A DNA stretch of 64,000 bases from Vandiemenella viatica (GCA_031002005.1 JARYHS010009186.1:250323199-250387198); one strand, 5' to 3'. Numbered from the stretch's first letter, positions 51,045-61,827 are shown. Made by a program: numbers and translations. The notes: generated by a model from the letters alone, not told the origin.

Positions 51045-52030
51045 AGCGGTGACCCAAGCTTTTAACTTCAAGCATTACAGTGCTATGGTTCTCCTCGACA
51101 TCTCGCGCGCCTTCGATACCGTGTGGCACTCGGGACTCCTGTTTAAGCTCTTCGAGCATGGCATCCCGGGTCCATACGTGAAGCTGCTGAAATCATACCT
51201 CAATGGTAGGACTTTTAGCGTTATTGTGGATAAGGCTCTAACAGAAGCATCCAGGCAGGAGTTCCACAGGGCTCAGTGCTCGGACCAGTGCTATACTCCC
51301 TGTATACTGCTGATGTACCGACTTCAAATGGTGTTCTTACTGCAACCTGCGCTGATGACAACGCGTACCTGGCATCCAGCCGCAGTAGAGCGCTGGCTAC
51401 TCGGCGCCTACAGGAAGTCCTGCAGGTTACTGAGGCTTGGGCAAGGAGATGGCGTACAGACATAAATCCAACCAAGACAAGCCATTATTATAACCAAGAG
51501 ACTCGGGGCCCGTCGACCAATTCATCCGGACCCAATGCTTCGCCTGTACGGTAGTGATATTCCATGGTCCCCCACAGTACACTATCTAGGGGTGAATCTC
51601 GACAATTAAACTGGATCAGCCACATCAATGACGTCAGACGGAGAACAAGCACCAGATTACACAACTTATATCCTGTACTGAATAGGGATAGAAAACTTGC
51701 CCCATCTACAGGAGTCAAACTATACACCTCTCTCGTACGCCCCATCATGGATTACGCATGCCCAGTGTGGGTCATACGCTACACTCTGTCAAATAAGAAA
51801 GCTCCAGAAAATTCAAAACAGGGCATTGAAGAGAGCCCTTCATCTTCCACACCGGTTCCCCAGGGATGTACTCCATGAGGCAGCCGGTGTACCAAAAGTG
51901 AATGAAAGATTCCGTTAACTGGCGGAAATATTCTACAAAAGCACAAGGCAATGTAAAAACCCAGTGGTAAACACAATTGGTCGCTATGATAATAGTGCCG
52001 ACAAACGTAGAAGACCACTAAGCCTATTAA
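51045..52030 (+). pseudogene. Jockey-type LINE (family U), 3' half
   Basis: Continues as VTQAFNFKHYSAMVLLDISR followed by AFDTVWHSGLLFKLF (motif A), then after a frameshift SVLGPVLYSLYTADVP, ATCADDNAYLASS (active site reads CADD instead of YADD or FADD), WARRWRTDINPTKTS, YLGVNLD and WISHINDVRRRTSTRLHNL, and later TSLVRPIMDYACPVW. Frame changes near 51245, 51540 and 51780 make it dead. Its end near 52030 is approximate. Confidence 0.85.
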
Positions 52031-52149
52031 GAAACTGACACCATAAAACACGACGCACCAACTGTAATGTACTGCAACCTCACAGTTCCTATGGAGTAAA
52101 TGTCTTCGGACAAACACTCCACCTTCCACCTGCGTGTAAAATAAGGCAG

Positions 52150-52650
52150 TGACGGTGCCACGGTTATGACATTGACATACCAACATCATCGTTTGAAGAT
52201 GTGGCTTTTGATACTGGACTGCGTGAATGCGAAAGTGATTTGGAATGTGATAACGTGGCTTTAGTGATGTGTGCCCGTTGTTCTCTTCCATTTTGTTTTA
52301 AACACTTCATCGAAATCCCGCATCTGCACTTTGAGGATTAATATAAGAACTATCAGGTGTGTGGTACTGCTGTATATGGGTGCTTTGCGGTATATTAAGT
52401 ACTTTAAACACATAGTTTTTGACACTGTTGATTGAAAATGTAATGATACACTGAAGTTATTGAATTACGTATAACTTCCTTCATATGGTATTGATATCTT
52501 GTTACTTTATTTCTCTCTATTAAAATGTTACTTGAGGTAGGATGCAACGTTTTGAATGGAAATGACACACACCACTGTCTTGTTTATGATCGCTTGTTAT
52601 TCTAAGAATGTTTTCGTGTGCTTTCGAGCGTTCGAGGTCAAAGGTGACCC
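52150..52650 (-). repeat. Dispersed repeat family S, copy 3
   Basis: Reverse complement of 26720-27230 by eye, including the frame HTSLKPRYHIPNHFRIH and the block CACCTTTGACCTCGAACG followed by CACACGAAAACATTC. It has 14 extra bases (TTTAAAACAAAATG) compared with copy 1 just before the frame. Confidence 0.85.
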
Positions 52651-53163
52651 TTGTTAGGAGGATGCAGGAACAGTCTCCAATCTCCTCCTCGCAAACAACA
52701 CATTTCGCAAACAAAAATTCACTTATCACACACAAAAATCAACTTACACATTTAGTAGACAGGTGGCAATGCAAAGATTTCATCTTTAGGATAAACGGTC
52801 TAGAGATAGCCAACCTGGATTTGACTAATATGGATTCTGCAGTTCTCTTAATTCTCACTTCTATCTATATTAAAGGGTAGTTTAAGCCTACGTATATCAC
52901 AGTGGCTGTAACCAGAAAGGGGGAGGGGCGGGGGTGGTTGTAGCATTTGTTGTAAGATGTGAGACTAAAACGCATCGTGCAGATGACCAGTAATGAATGA
53001 CGGAATTTAAATCTGCCAGTGAATAAGGAACTCGAAGAATTCCTTAAGTGCATAGATTTATAGGCTAGCGACAGATAATTGCCTTGTGGCCATTCGAAAA
53101 GGCTGTGTACGAATCGAATTGAGTATCTCCGTCTTTTCATGAATCCGCAGACAGAGGTCTCCC
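52651..53163. other. Non-coding, nothing recognised
   Basis: No gene or repeat recognised. Confidence 0.5.
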
Positions 53164-53173
53164 ATAGTGAGGG

Positions 53174-53411
53174 TTTTTTTTTTTAATAAATATGGCTTTC
53201 GGTCTTTTCGACCATTTGGCCAGCTCCCATTTGTTTACGTTGCAACTGCTGTATCAGAATTTCACTGTGATATTGTGGACACTATAGTGAGGACAACACA
53301 AGACGAACACAACACTTAATTAAAACCACCCATGCCCGAGGGCGGACTCGAACCGGTGGCCCTTGCATTCCGATACCATCGCGCTAGCCACTACACTGCC
53401 AGGACAGACAT
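53174..53411 (-). mobile_element. SINE family B, full length, with TSD
   Basis: On the minus strand: tRNA-like head GTGTAGTGGCTAGCGCGATGG and B box CCGGTTCGAGTCCG, then GGGCATGGGTGGTTTTAATT, AAGTGTTGTGTTCGTC and an A-rich tail. The TSD ATAGTGAGGG lies at 53164-53173 and 53412-53421. Confidence 0.9.
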
Positions 53412-53654
53412 ATAGTGAGGGGTTTCCGCCGTATGTTTACCATTATGACATTTGAGACCGTAGAAATTAGAGGAAACTGGACAGACTGTTACGCGCGGTA
53501 AGATACGTGCCTGGGAGAAAGCTTTAGAGACGATCCAAACCCAAAAATTTCGAATTCTTCAATTTTCGCTCTTTCTGATATCCATGAACTCAATTACTTA
53601 CTGGACTCCACACAAAAAGTTCAGAAACGTCCTTCTGAGTCCTATGTCAAAACT

Positions 53655-53678
53655 GGGGGGGGGGGGGGGGGGGGGGGG
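53655..53678 (+). repeat. Homopolymer G24
   Basis: Run of 24 G followed by AAG and A9. It is the longest G run in the window. Confidence 0.95.
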
Positions 53679-54602
53679 AAGAAAAAAAAAAGATTTCTCT
53701 TAGCCCCGAAGGTTCCATTTCTAGTGCTATTTCGCTTTTGAAATGGTTTCTTTATCTACCACCAGTTATGATTTTAATTCGTATGTTATTTCTGAAGTTT
53801 TATATGATTCTATTTGTGCACTATACCTACTGTTACTGTTAAGATTTCTGATATGTTTCTTGACTATTACCTTGCTTATTTTTAGTTGAAATACTTGTTC
53901 CGTGTTTCCATCATGCAATTCTATAAACTCTAAATAACATTACTCTTTACCGGTAGCGGAAAACTGTCTCATGTAAATCATAGAATACTGATCATATCAA
54001 ATCATGAATCCATTCTCAAAACCGTACTGTTTTGATCTTCTTAAAGCAGTTTTTAAATGACCAAGTGTCGAATAATGTCTGTGTGGCTAAAGAAATCGTT
54101 ATAGCTCGCTACCCTGCATCTGTAATTTTTATTAACTTCACGGAACCATTTTTTTATTCGCACAAATTTGATACACTAATGACATTGTCTCATAATCGTA
54201 GAACCTTCGAGCGGTACTCAAACCGTTCCCCAAGACAGTCATTCAATCCTTATAATAGAAAAAGTTTTCGTAACCATTGTAATTTATATGGTAAAAATCG
54301 GTGACTGGTAAATATAAATTGATTTTAAGGAAAATATCAAATAATGAAACCGATTACAGTTCTTTAAATGCTTGACTTGAAACAATTTTACTGCGAGAAA
54401 CAACTTTAGTTTCGCTGATCGAGTTTTACGCAAAAGTTTTTGGACGGATAACATCGTTTTCGACGCTGGAGTAAAAACGAGGTTTGTTTTATTTTAATGC
54501 GGCGTGGGAAGTTCATAAATAAAAGAGTAAAGCGTCCGAATATTGGAACCGTCCGATAATATTATTAAATATTGTTTTTTGCTTCGCACAGAGCATTCTG
54601 GA
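53679..54602. other. Non-coding, nothing recognised
   Basis: AT-rich; the 90-codon frame at 54032-54304 has no motif. Confidence 0.5.
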
Positions 54603-54835
54603 GGCTCAGTGGCTCAAGACACCTGAATGGCAATCAAAAAGTCCTCGGTTCGAGCCCCGATCTTGGCTGGGGTTTTTAAAGGCCCTTCACCCGACCTTCA
54701 CCTCGACACAGCCTGTTGAGTAATGCGAAGTACGCCATAACGCTTCCATGGTTCGGATTTCACCTTTAGCTCTAGGTCCCCAATACCCGGTAGGATTACA
54801 GGGACGGAATGCGCAGCCAATAAAAAACCATATCA
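54603..54835 (+). mobile_element. SINE family D (tRNA-headed)
   Basis: GGCTCAGTGGCTCAAGACAC is an A-box region and CGGTTCGAGCCCCG a strong B box, followed by CTTCACCCGACCTTCACCTC, TCCAATACC-like text and GCAGCCAATAAAAAAC. It is the only member of this family in the window. It is not a tRNA gene: the spacing between the boxes is right but the stems do not close. Confidence 0.65.
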
Positions 54836-54884
54836 CTAGGTCATTACGATAACCAATGGTTCGCTTTAATCATTGGTTATCACT

Positions 54885-55080
54885 GAGTCTTAGGTTCAAG
54901 GCACCGACCGGACAATTAGTTTTAGGTTATCCATGCTTTCTAGCAATGACTGCAAGCGAATTCTTGGATTGTTTCTTCAAACGTCGATGGACAAATTTCT
55001 TCCCGTTCTTTGTACCAAATCCTCTTTCCACTCCAATGGCCTCGATGTTGACCAAACGCAAAGCCATAAACAAACAAAAA
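54885..55080 (+). mobile_element. Worn SINE family A
   Basis: Order of phrases matches family A with many substitutions: TTTTAGGTTATCCATGCTTT, AGCGAATTCTTGG, TTTCTTCAAACG, AAATTTCTTCCCGTTC, CCAATGGCCTCGATG, then an A-rich tail. The head is not recognisable. Confidence 0.5.
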
Positions 55081-55404
55081 AATATTGTTATAACTTACTT
55101 TTCTCAGTCCAAAAAAGGGATCGTATACAAGGAAATATAATTGATTCACGAGAGGCATGTTTACCATGGTAAAATGAAAGTTCCCGGCACCGTAGGTACA
55201 ACCACAGCATGCAGTCATATAATTACGTCCATTTGAATGTCAATTCTATTATGATCTTGAAGAAAGATCATAAATTGGTTAAAAAAAAAAAAATCAAAAG
55301 GAAAAACAGTAGTTGCTGCTATTTAGATTACTTTTTACTACGACGACAAATAATGTGTACTACAGTTAATTTATTGTTGTTTTCCACGTAGTTATTTACT
55401 TTAA

Positions 55405-56040
55405 TTTAATTTCTACGGAGCGAAAGCTCTTGTGGCAATTTCCCTACACACCTATTTCCACCGAGCGTGGTGGCGTAACGGTTAGCGTTCTGGCCTCGCA
55501 TTCGCAAGGACGGCGGTTCGAATCCCCGTCCGGGCATGCAGATTTGGGTTTTACATAGTTTCCCAAATCACTCCAGGCAAATGCCGGGATGCTTCCTTCA
55601 AAAGGCTATGGCCGAATTCCTTCCGATTCTTTGCCCCCCATCCTTTACCGTCTCTAAAGACCTCGCTGTTAAGAGAGGTTAAGCAGTTAAAAAAAAAAAA
55701 ACTATTTTCCCCCTTGTTACAGCTTACTTTTGCCCTCTACGAATTTTAATTTTAAAGTCGTTCAGCGTTTTTTGTAAATTATTCGTCACTTCCCTCCGTA
55801 ATTTATTCCAATCACCGACTCCCTTACCTACAAAAGAAAATTTTCACCGACCCTTGTGCCTGGAATTGAGAGCTAGCTCGTGGTCATGGTCATCTATTTC
55901 CTTCGATGCACTACTCTTCCATGCCTCGATGCCTCGTCACCAATTTACGCATTCTACAACGTCAGCATTCTTTTCACATTCCTCCGTGATAGATGCATGT
56001 CTTCATGAGACAAAGCGTTCGTGCCACACCGTTCCCTACT
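55405..56040 (-). pseudogene. LINE family X, minus strand, interrupted by a SINE
   Basis: The 3' signature (reverse of GGCAATTTCCCTACACACC, 55434-55452) is followed, after the SINE at 55460-55701, by minus-strand text corresponding to VRESVIGINYGGK-type SVRDWNKL, NNLQKTLNDFKIKICRGQK and DDHDHELALNSRHKG. Frames are broken. Removing the SINE gives a continuous family X 3' end. Confidence 0.75.
55460..55701 (+). mobile_element. SINE family A, full length, inside LINE X
   Basis: Clean head (GTGGCGTAACGGTTAGCG, CGGTTCGAATCCCCG), body and A12 tail. The flanks CTATTTCC (55452-55459) and CTATTTTCC (55702-55710) are a TSD differing by one T. Confidence 0.9.
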
Positions 56041-56062
56041 GCTCAAGGCATGATGACCAAAC

Positions 56063-56301
56063 TTTTTTTTATGAATTTACGCCTCCTTAACGTGTAAGTC
56101 ATTAGAAGTGGAAGAGGAAGCTCTGGGGACAAGGAACGGGAAGGAATTCGGTCATTGTCTTTTGAAGATACCATCCCGGCATTCGTCTGGAGTGATTTCG
56201 GGAAACCATGGAAAATCCTCATATGGATGCTCGCACGGAGATTCAAGCCCACTTCCTGCCGAATGCGAGGCGAGAGAGTTAGCGCCCACCCACCACGCTC
56301 A
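56063..56301 (-). mobile_element. SINE family A, full length but worn
   Basis: Minus-strand copy next to the LINE X end. The B box is damaged (GATTCAAGCCC in plus orientation). Tail seen as T8 at 56063-56070. Confidence 0.8.
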
Positions 56302-56447
56302 GCAATATAAAATAATACCTAATTCGACACCCAGCAGTAATGTAGACCTTGGGTGACATAAGATGAGATGATTGGAAAGGAATGGACTGAATCGATCCCC
56401 TGCGAACAGTTTATATCAAATTAAAATTTCTTCCTGTTGGTCGGCAA

Positions 56448-56745
56448 GGGGGCATCCGTAAATTACGTGAGGGGTTTTTCTGGATTTTCGGACCCCTCCC
56501 CCCACCCTCTGGTGTGACCTGATCCGTGAGACCCCTTTTTTGGTCTCACCCTTCCAAAGCCGGTTACCCCACCACTTTTCGGCGAAATACCCCTCTAAAA
56601 TCGACTTTCACGTGTTTTTAGACCTTTCTTTTAGTTCTACAGTCCAACAATAATTTCCAAAACCTCCTCCCCCTCCTCCCCCTTGGTGAGATTTCGCCGG
56701 ACCCCCCCCTCCCTTTTTCACCTCACGTAATTTATGGACAGATTC
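56448..56745. mobile_element. MITE with TIR ending TAAATTACGTGAGG
   Basis: Left end GGGGGCATCCGTAAATTACG followed by TGAGG; right end, reversed, ATCTGTCCATAAATTACGTG followed by AGG. The interior is C-rich (CCCCTCCCCCC) with no coding frame. Elements with a GTCCATAAATTACGT terminus are widespread in arthropods; the superfamily is not certain from the ends alone. Confidence 0.75.
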
Positions 56746-56839
56746 CATCAAGTAATCTACTTTCAATGGGAAGCAGAACAGACAGCGCTGAATGAATGGA
56801 GAATGAAGAAAAGAATCACTTAATGGCTAGGAACTTTAT

Positions 56840-57680
56840 ATATTTAAACGAGCAATTCTTGTACATATATACAGGGTGTTACAAAAAGGTACGGCCAAAC
56901 TTTCAGGAAACATTCCTCACACACAAACAAAGAAAATATGTTATGTGGACATGTGTCCGGAAACGCTTACTTTCCATGTTAGAGCTCATTTTATTACTTC
57001 TCTTCAAATCACATTAAACATGGAATGGAAACACACAGCAACAGAACGTACCAGCGTGACTTCACACACTTTGTTACAGGAAATGTTCAAAATGTCCTCC
57101 GTTAGCGAGGATACATGCATCCACCCTCCGTCGCATGGAATCCCTGACGCGCTGATGCAGCCCTGGAGAATGGCGTATTGTATCACAGCCGTCCACAATA
57201 TGAGCTCTAACATGGAAAGTAAGCGTTTCCGGACACATGTCCACATAACATATTTTCTTTGTTTGTGTGTGAGGAATGTTTCCTGAAAGTTTGGCCGTAC
57301 CTTTTTGTAACACCCTGTATTTGGTATCTCAGAAACGGCTCTAAAGATTTGGAAAACGTTTTACTGTTGAAGTTTATCTAAATAGACGTCTTCCACGAAA
57401 AAACGCGGTTTTACAAAAAAACGAGCAATTCTTGTGTTTTGTATCTCTGAAACAAGTCTAACTACATTTCGTAGAAACTTCAGGTATCAGTAAGCCTACT
57501 GATGTTGGTTAAGTTTCTCTTTGGTTAGAGCAAGGAACTGTGCGCTTCAAAATGTCTAGGAAGCCTTCAAGAAAAAAGTTTGACTGTAATGAAACGTCAC
57601 GCAATATCTTGCATATTCAATCAGAAATTGAAAAATGCCGAGCGAAGATCGGTCACCCAGGTACTGTAGGCCATATTAAT
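56840..57680 (+). repeat. Family R copy 2, interrupted by a MITE
   Basis: ACGAGCAATTCTTGTACATA (56842-56861) continues after the MITE as TTTGGTATCTCAGAAACGG. A second, partly tandem block begins GAGCAATTCTTGTGTTTTG (57423) and runs through AAAATGTCTAGGAAGCCTTC to GATCGGTCACCCAGG. Confidence 0.75.
56872..57317. mobile_element. MITE with perfect 118-bp terminal inverted repeats
   Basis: The first 118 bases (56872-56989, starting CAGGGTGTTACAAAAAGG) are the exact reverse complement of the last 118 (57200-57317). A TA dinucleotide flanks both ends, the Tc1/mariner pattern. The 210-bp interior is non-coding; all frames here simply read the TIRs. Perfect TIRs indicate a very recent insertion. Confidence 0.93.
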
Positions 57681-58122
57681 ATGTGGTATAACATTCGTCA
57701 TTTATGTTATGGCTTTAAAGGTGGTGTTATAATATATTCTAATCTGATTTATGGCTGTACGGCGTTTTGGCTCACTGCCAATATCAATAAATAAAACAAT
57801 CAATAAATTTTGGATAGACACTACAGTCAAAGAGCTGACTCTAAGTATTAGTCGGAGCTGTTAACGTGAATAGATCTTTATTTATCCAAATAGTCATTGA
57901 AATATTGTTTAGGTACACAAGGGTAACTGCTACTTGGTGCTTAACTACTAAGAATTTTATTTAGAGCCACAACAGGAACTACTATAGTACTTAAAAGCTG
58001 TAAGTATAAAATTCCAGGCTGTTCGGCTGTGTTCATCCACGTCCGTCCATCGGAGGCAGTTCCCTTTGCCGCACCACCGGGTCCCTCTATCACACGGATA
58101 TCTTGCTCAATAGGCAGAGCCG
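57681..58122. other. Non-coding, nothing recognised
   Basis: The frame from 57540 continues a little past family R but shows no motif. 58020-58120 is moderately GC-rich. Confidence 0.5.
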
Positions 58123-58131
58123 ACACCTCCC

Positions 58132-58373
58132 TACCGAGCGTGGTGGTGTAACGGATAGCGTTCTGGCCTCGCAATCGGGAGGACAGCGGTTCGAATCCCC
58201 GTCCGGGAATCCAGATTTGGGTTTTCAATGGTTTCCCGAATCACTCCAGGCAAATGCCGGGATGCTTCCTTATAAAGGCCATGGCCGAATTCCTTCCCAT
58301 TCCGTGCCGCCATCCTTTCCTGTCTCTAAAGACCTCGCTGTTGAGAGACGAAAAGCAGTAAAAAAAAAAAAAA
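58132..58373 (+). mobile_element. SINE family A, full length, with TSD
   Basis: Intact head (GTGGTGTAACGGATAGCG, CGGTTCGAATCCCCG), body and A-tail. Perfect 9-bp TSD ACACCTCCC at 58123-58131 and 58374-58382. Confidence 0.93.
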
Positions 58374-58599
58374 ACACCTCCCCGCATTTGTAACGGAGTT
58401 CTCTTCAATTCTTCCTGCGCACACAAAAAGTCGATCAAAATTATTTCTACGTATTTTGGATTTTTGTTTCGCTTCTTTTGTATATTAGAACTTATAACTG
58501 TGAAGTATGAGTAATAATAAAGAACACGTATTGTTTTCATACAATTTATAACATATTAAGCCAATATTTACAAAATACTTAAACAGTAATCATACATGT

Positions 58600-58985
58600 A
58601 CACCAAAATATCATTCTGACGAACCTTCGTCGTCGGAACCTTCACCTTATGGCTCGTTCTCTTCTTGAGTACTCGGGTCCCATTAAAGTAATATTTTAGT
58701 AGTCTCTGGATTGAATAATTTAGATGTTTTTGGGGTTTTGTGCCTGATGAAGCTCAAATACGGATCGTAAGTCGATGAAAGCCTATTAATGACATCTGTG
58801 TTACACTAAACCCAACAAAGTTTTCTGGAGTGTCTCTTCCTAAATCGTCGAAATATTTGTTTCTAGCTTCTGCTGCTGCTTCTGACAGAGTGCCTATAGG
58901 CAAAAATGCATACTCTATTATAAGTGGTCCCTCAATCAATACTTCTTGTATAGGTGACATTGGATGCCACGAGTACAGTTCGATG
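58600..58985 (-). pseudogene. Relic of an uncharacterised transposon-like protein, C-terminal end
   Basis: The minus strand reads IIEYAFLPIGTLSEAAAEAR followed by NKYFDDLGR (58754-58960), and beyond the stop a different frame gives a short acidic end GEGSDDEGSSE near 58620-58650. I recall the LPIG-LSEEA-EARNK phrase, with SSDP or TSDP after it and an acidic tail, from repeated uncharacterised proteins in arthropods that are probably transposon-derived; this is recall, not a search. Less than a quarter of such a protein remains. Confidence 0.45.
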
Positions 58986-59072
58986 TACAGTACATCTTAC
59001 CCTAAGTTGTTTTGTAGCAGTGGGGAATAGTTTTTTTTAATATTTATCTTGTGCCCACTATATATCATTCAC

Positions 59073-59311
59073 TTTTTTTTTATCTGCTTAACGTCTCTCT
59101 AACAGCGAGGTCTTTAGAGACGGGAAAGGATGGGGGGCAAGGAATGGGAAGGAATTCCGCCATGGCCTTTTGCAGGAAGCATCCCGGCATTTGCCTCGAG
59201 TGATTTGGGAAACCATGGAAAACCCAAATCTGGATGCCCAGACGGGGATTCGAACCGCCGTCCTCCCGAATGCGAGGCCAGAACGCTAGCCGTTACACCA
59301 CCACGCTCGGT
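59073..59311 (-). mobile_element. SINE family A, full length, with TSD
   Basis: Minus-strand copy, very similar to 58132-58373. Perfect 12-bp TSD TATATCATTCAC at 59061-59072 and 59312-59323; tail T8 next to the left TSD. Confidence 0.93.
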
Positions 59312-59323
59312 TATATCATTCAC

Positions 59324-59873
59324 ATAATAGTATAAAACCTTTCAATCAATGTTTTGTTGATACCTATTATCTCTGCGGAAATAATTTGCTAAAATCGGTC
59401 AAATCATCGAAAGATTTTCTTTGCCGTCCAACATTGGTCGTTCCCCTGGCTCTGCTTCCACTTTCTTAGCATGCAGTTTCATATTTACACTTTGAAAGAA
59501 TTAAAATATTACCGAAATTTATTTTTATCGATCTGGAAATGCTCATAAATTGTGAACAATACTATGTTTCACGCGAAAAAATATTATTTTAGCCCAAGTT
59601 GCATCAAAAACTATCAAAGTTTAGTCTCTAATGCCACTCGCGATGCGCTTATTTGCCGTTTCGTTTTATTAACCAATTGAATCCCTTTCCCACGTCGTGT
59701 GGGGCGCTGGACAAATGTTGGCTAATGTACTTGTTCATATCAGAGTTTCTTTGTGTGACGGCGTTTATTCTGTTTTCCTCCACTCGTCGTATCAAAATGG
59801 ACAGTGTCCTCGTTGCTCGTAAATCTGGGATTCTACCGACTACCAGTCGAGTAGAGGATTCAAGTAACGAAAC
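59324..59873. other. Non-coding, nothing recognised
   Basis: No recognised gene or repeat; the 83-codon frame at 59653-59904 has no motif. Confidence 0.5.
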
Positions 59874-59885
59874 AACCTGTAAAAC

Positions 59886-60091
59886 GCCGGCCTCGGTAGC
59901 GTAGGGGCTAGAGTGCTAGCTCCTCGTGCCGAAGGTCGCCGGTTCGAATCCGGCCGCGGGCATGGATGTTAAGTGTTGTGTGTCTGTGTGAATGTCCTGT
60001 CCGTCCTGTGGTGTCTATACTTAGGAATTGAAAAACACTGGAAGAAATATAAACACATCGAGCTGGCTGAATGGCTCAGTTGCCGAAAGCC

Positions 60092-60123
<32 letters not shown>

Positions 60124-60146
60124 GAAAAAAAAAAAAAAAAAAAAAA
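59886..60146 (+). mobile_element. SINE family B, full length, with TSD
   Basis: Head GCCGGCCTCGGTAGCGTAGG and B box CCGGTTCGAATCCGG, body with TTAAGTGTTGTGTGTC, end GGCTGAATGGCTCAGTTGCC and a long A tail broken by a single CG. Perfect 12-bp TSD AACCTGTAAAAC at 59874-59885 and 60147-60158. Confidence 0.93.
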
Positions 60147-60158
60147 AACCTGTAAAAC

Positions 60159-60819
60159 CTACCGTATTTAAATGTTTATTTAGCCTGGCAAGATTAGGGT
60201 TGTCAAGCCCTCTCTTACATCATACCAGGTGTTTATAATAAGTTATATACACCTTTCACAAACTAACAGTGTACAACACTTATTTAACATTTGGCCTAAA
60301 TTAACTTCAAGATTAATACTAACAAATAACTTAATAATATTTATAAGTAAAATACTAACTAAAATCTAAATAGCAATCATTTATTGGTATAAACTAATGC
60401 TAGTGAAAGTTAAAGAAGTAAACGGCACAAACTCAATACAAAAGACACAAACTATAAATAGGGAAAGCAGAATAAACAGGTGGACATATTATAAATCAGT
60501 ATAATTCAAATCTAAAAATAAGTTATGCATGAAACAAGAAGTCGTTTAGCTAGTGCTCGAATAAGTAAAGCTTTCTCAAAAGAATTTTAAATTGGCCGAT
60601 CTTTTTGGTAGTATTGATTTTCAACGGAAGATCATTCCACAATCTGGCCACTGAAAATAAGGAGGAATTGGCTAGGGTTTCCGAGCTGTGGGAATGGATG
60701 TATGGATCGGAAAAATGGATGATGAAGGACAGGGACAGAAGGAGTTTCGGAGGAGCAGCATAAAAGTAACGAAAAGGAGCGGAATGGAGAATGAGAAAAC
60801 CAGGGAGATGATCAAGGAA
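60159..60819. other. Non-coding, nothing recognised
   Basis: No recognised repeat. 60580-60800 is purine-rich on the plus strand and may belong to the LINE piece that follows. Confidence 0.4.
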
Positions 60820-61085
60820 GAACCGCTACAATAGAGTGTAGAGAAAGCAAGGTTACGGTGGTATGGTCATGTGAAGAGAATGGGAGAGGAGACGATACCA
60901 AGGAAGATGCTGAAAGGGAAAAGGCCCAGAGGAAGACAGAGGGACTGATGGGTAATAGGTGTTTCAAGGTGTGTTGAAGAAAGAGGATATTGGCTGACAG
61001 TAGAAGAAGAGAGATGGTGGATAGACAGGAAGCGTTGGAGAGGCTTTGCCAGTGGTTGGCAGCGCGTAGAGGGAGGTGAGTGCTA
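60820..61085 (+). pseudogene. LINE fragment, RTE-like C terminus
   Basis: Plus-strand text LRWYGHVKRMGEETIPRKML, then KGKRPRGRQRD (60850-60945) is the conserved RW-GHV-RM...GKR-RGR-R stretch at the end of RTE- and related non-LTR retrotransposon proteins. Later text near 61020 resembles a DRKRWRG-type ending in another frame. It lacks RT and endonuclease. Confidence 0.65.
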
Positions 61086-61426
61086 GAGGTCATGTTGGAG
61101 TCGTGCGGTGGTGGGGGGACAAAGCGAGTGGCTGCAGGTGGCGGCGACATTTGCATGCTCCCGCGAGAGAGCCCTCTACTGTCTGCCCCGCAGTTAGCTC
61201 TCCACTCCACCAATAACCCCTTCACTCACTGCACCGCTGCTCCGGAAATAGACAGCCGATCAGAAATGCACAGGACCACCAGCAAGTAGGTGCTCCTATT
61301 TCTAGAAGTGGCTAACGTAGCCCCGAGTAGATAATACCTTATATTTTTCTCGGCTATTCAGTGGCCGTATGTACAGTACAAGCGGAAAATGATGCACGCT
61401 GAACGACAAAGTCCTCCGGGTGAAAC
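61086..61426. other. Non-coding, nothing recognised
   Basis: Moderately GC-rich up to 61290 with no recognised feature. Confidence 0.45.
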
Positions 61427-61434
61427 TGCAATAG

Positions 61435-61658
61435 CGCCGGCCTCGGTAGCATGGGGGCTACAGTGCTAACTCCACCTGCCGAAGGTCGCCAGTTCGAGGC
61501 AGGTCTAGCGCATGGGTGTTTAGGTTAAGTGTTGTGTTGTTTGTATCCTGTGATATCCTACAATTGAATGTTCACATAAGATAGGGGAACATACATTGAC
61601 CTAAAATTGACGATTGAATGGTGGCTGAATGCCAAATATGTGAAGAGAAAGAAAAAAG
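61435..61658 (+). mobile_element. SINE family B with TSD
   Basis: Head GCCGGCCTCGGTAGCATGG and B box CCAGTTCGAGGCAGG (damaged), body TTAAGTGTTGTGTTG and GGTGGCTGAATGCCAAATA. TSD TGCAATAG at 61427-61434 and 61659-61666. Confidence 0.88.
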
Positions 61659-61682
61659 TGCAATAGTTCATGATTAACAGAT

Positions 61683-61816
61683 CTCCAGGCAAATGCCGGG
61701 ATGCTTCCTTCAAAAGGCCATGGCCGAATTCCTTCCCATTCCTTGCCCCCCATCCTTTCCCGTCTCTAAAGACCTCGCCGTTAGAGAGACGTAAAGCAAA
61801 TAATAATAATAAAAAA
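61683..61816 (+). mobile_element. 5'-truncated SINE family A with perfect TSD
   Basis: Starts in the body (TCCAGGCAAATGCCGGG) and runs to the tail (GACGTAAAGCAAATAATAAT). Perfect 11-bp TSD GATTAACAGAT at 61672-61682 and 61817-61827. The head was therefore already missing on insertion. Confidence 0.9.
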
Positions 61817-61827
61817 GATTAACAGAT

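Noticed and set aside
57004..57313. Paired 79-136 codon frames repeating the same peptide on both strands
   Set aside because: They are the two strands of the MITE terminal inverted repeats, not genes.
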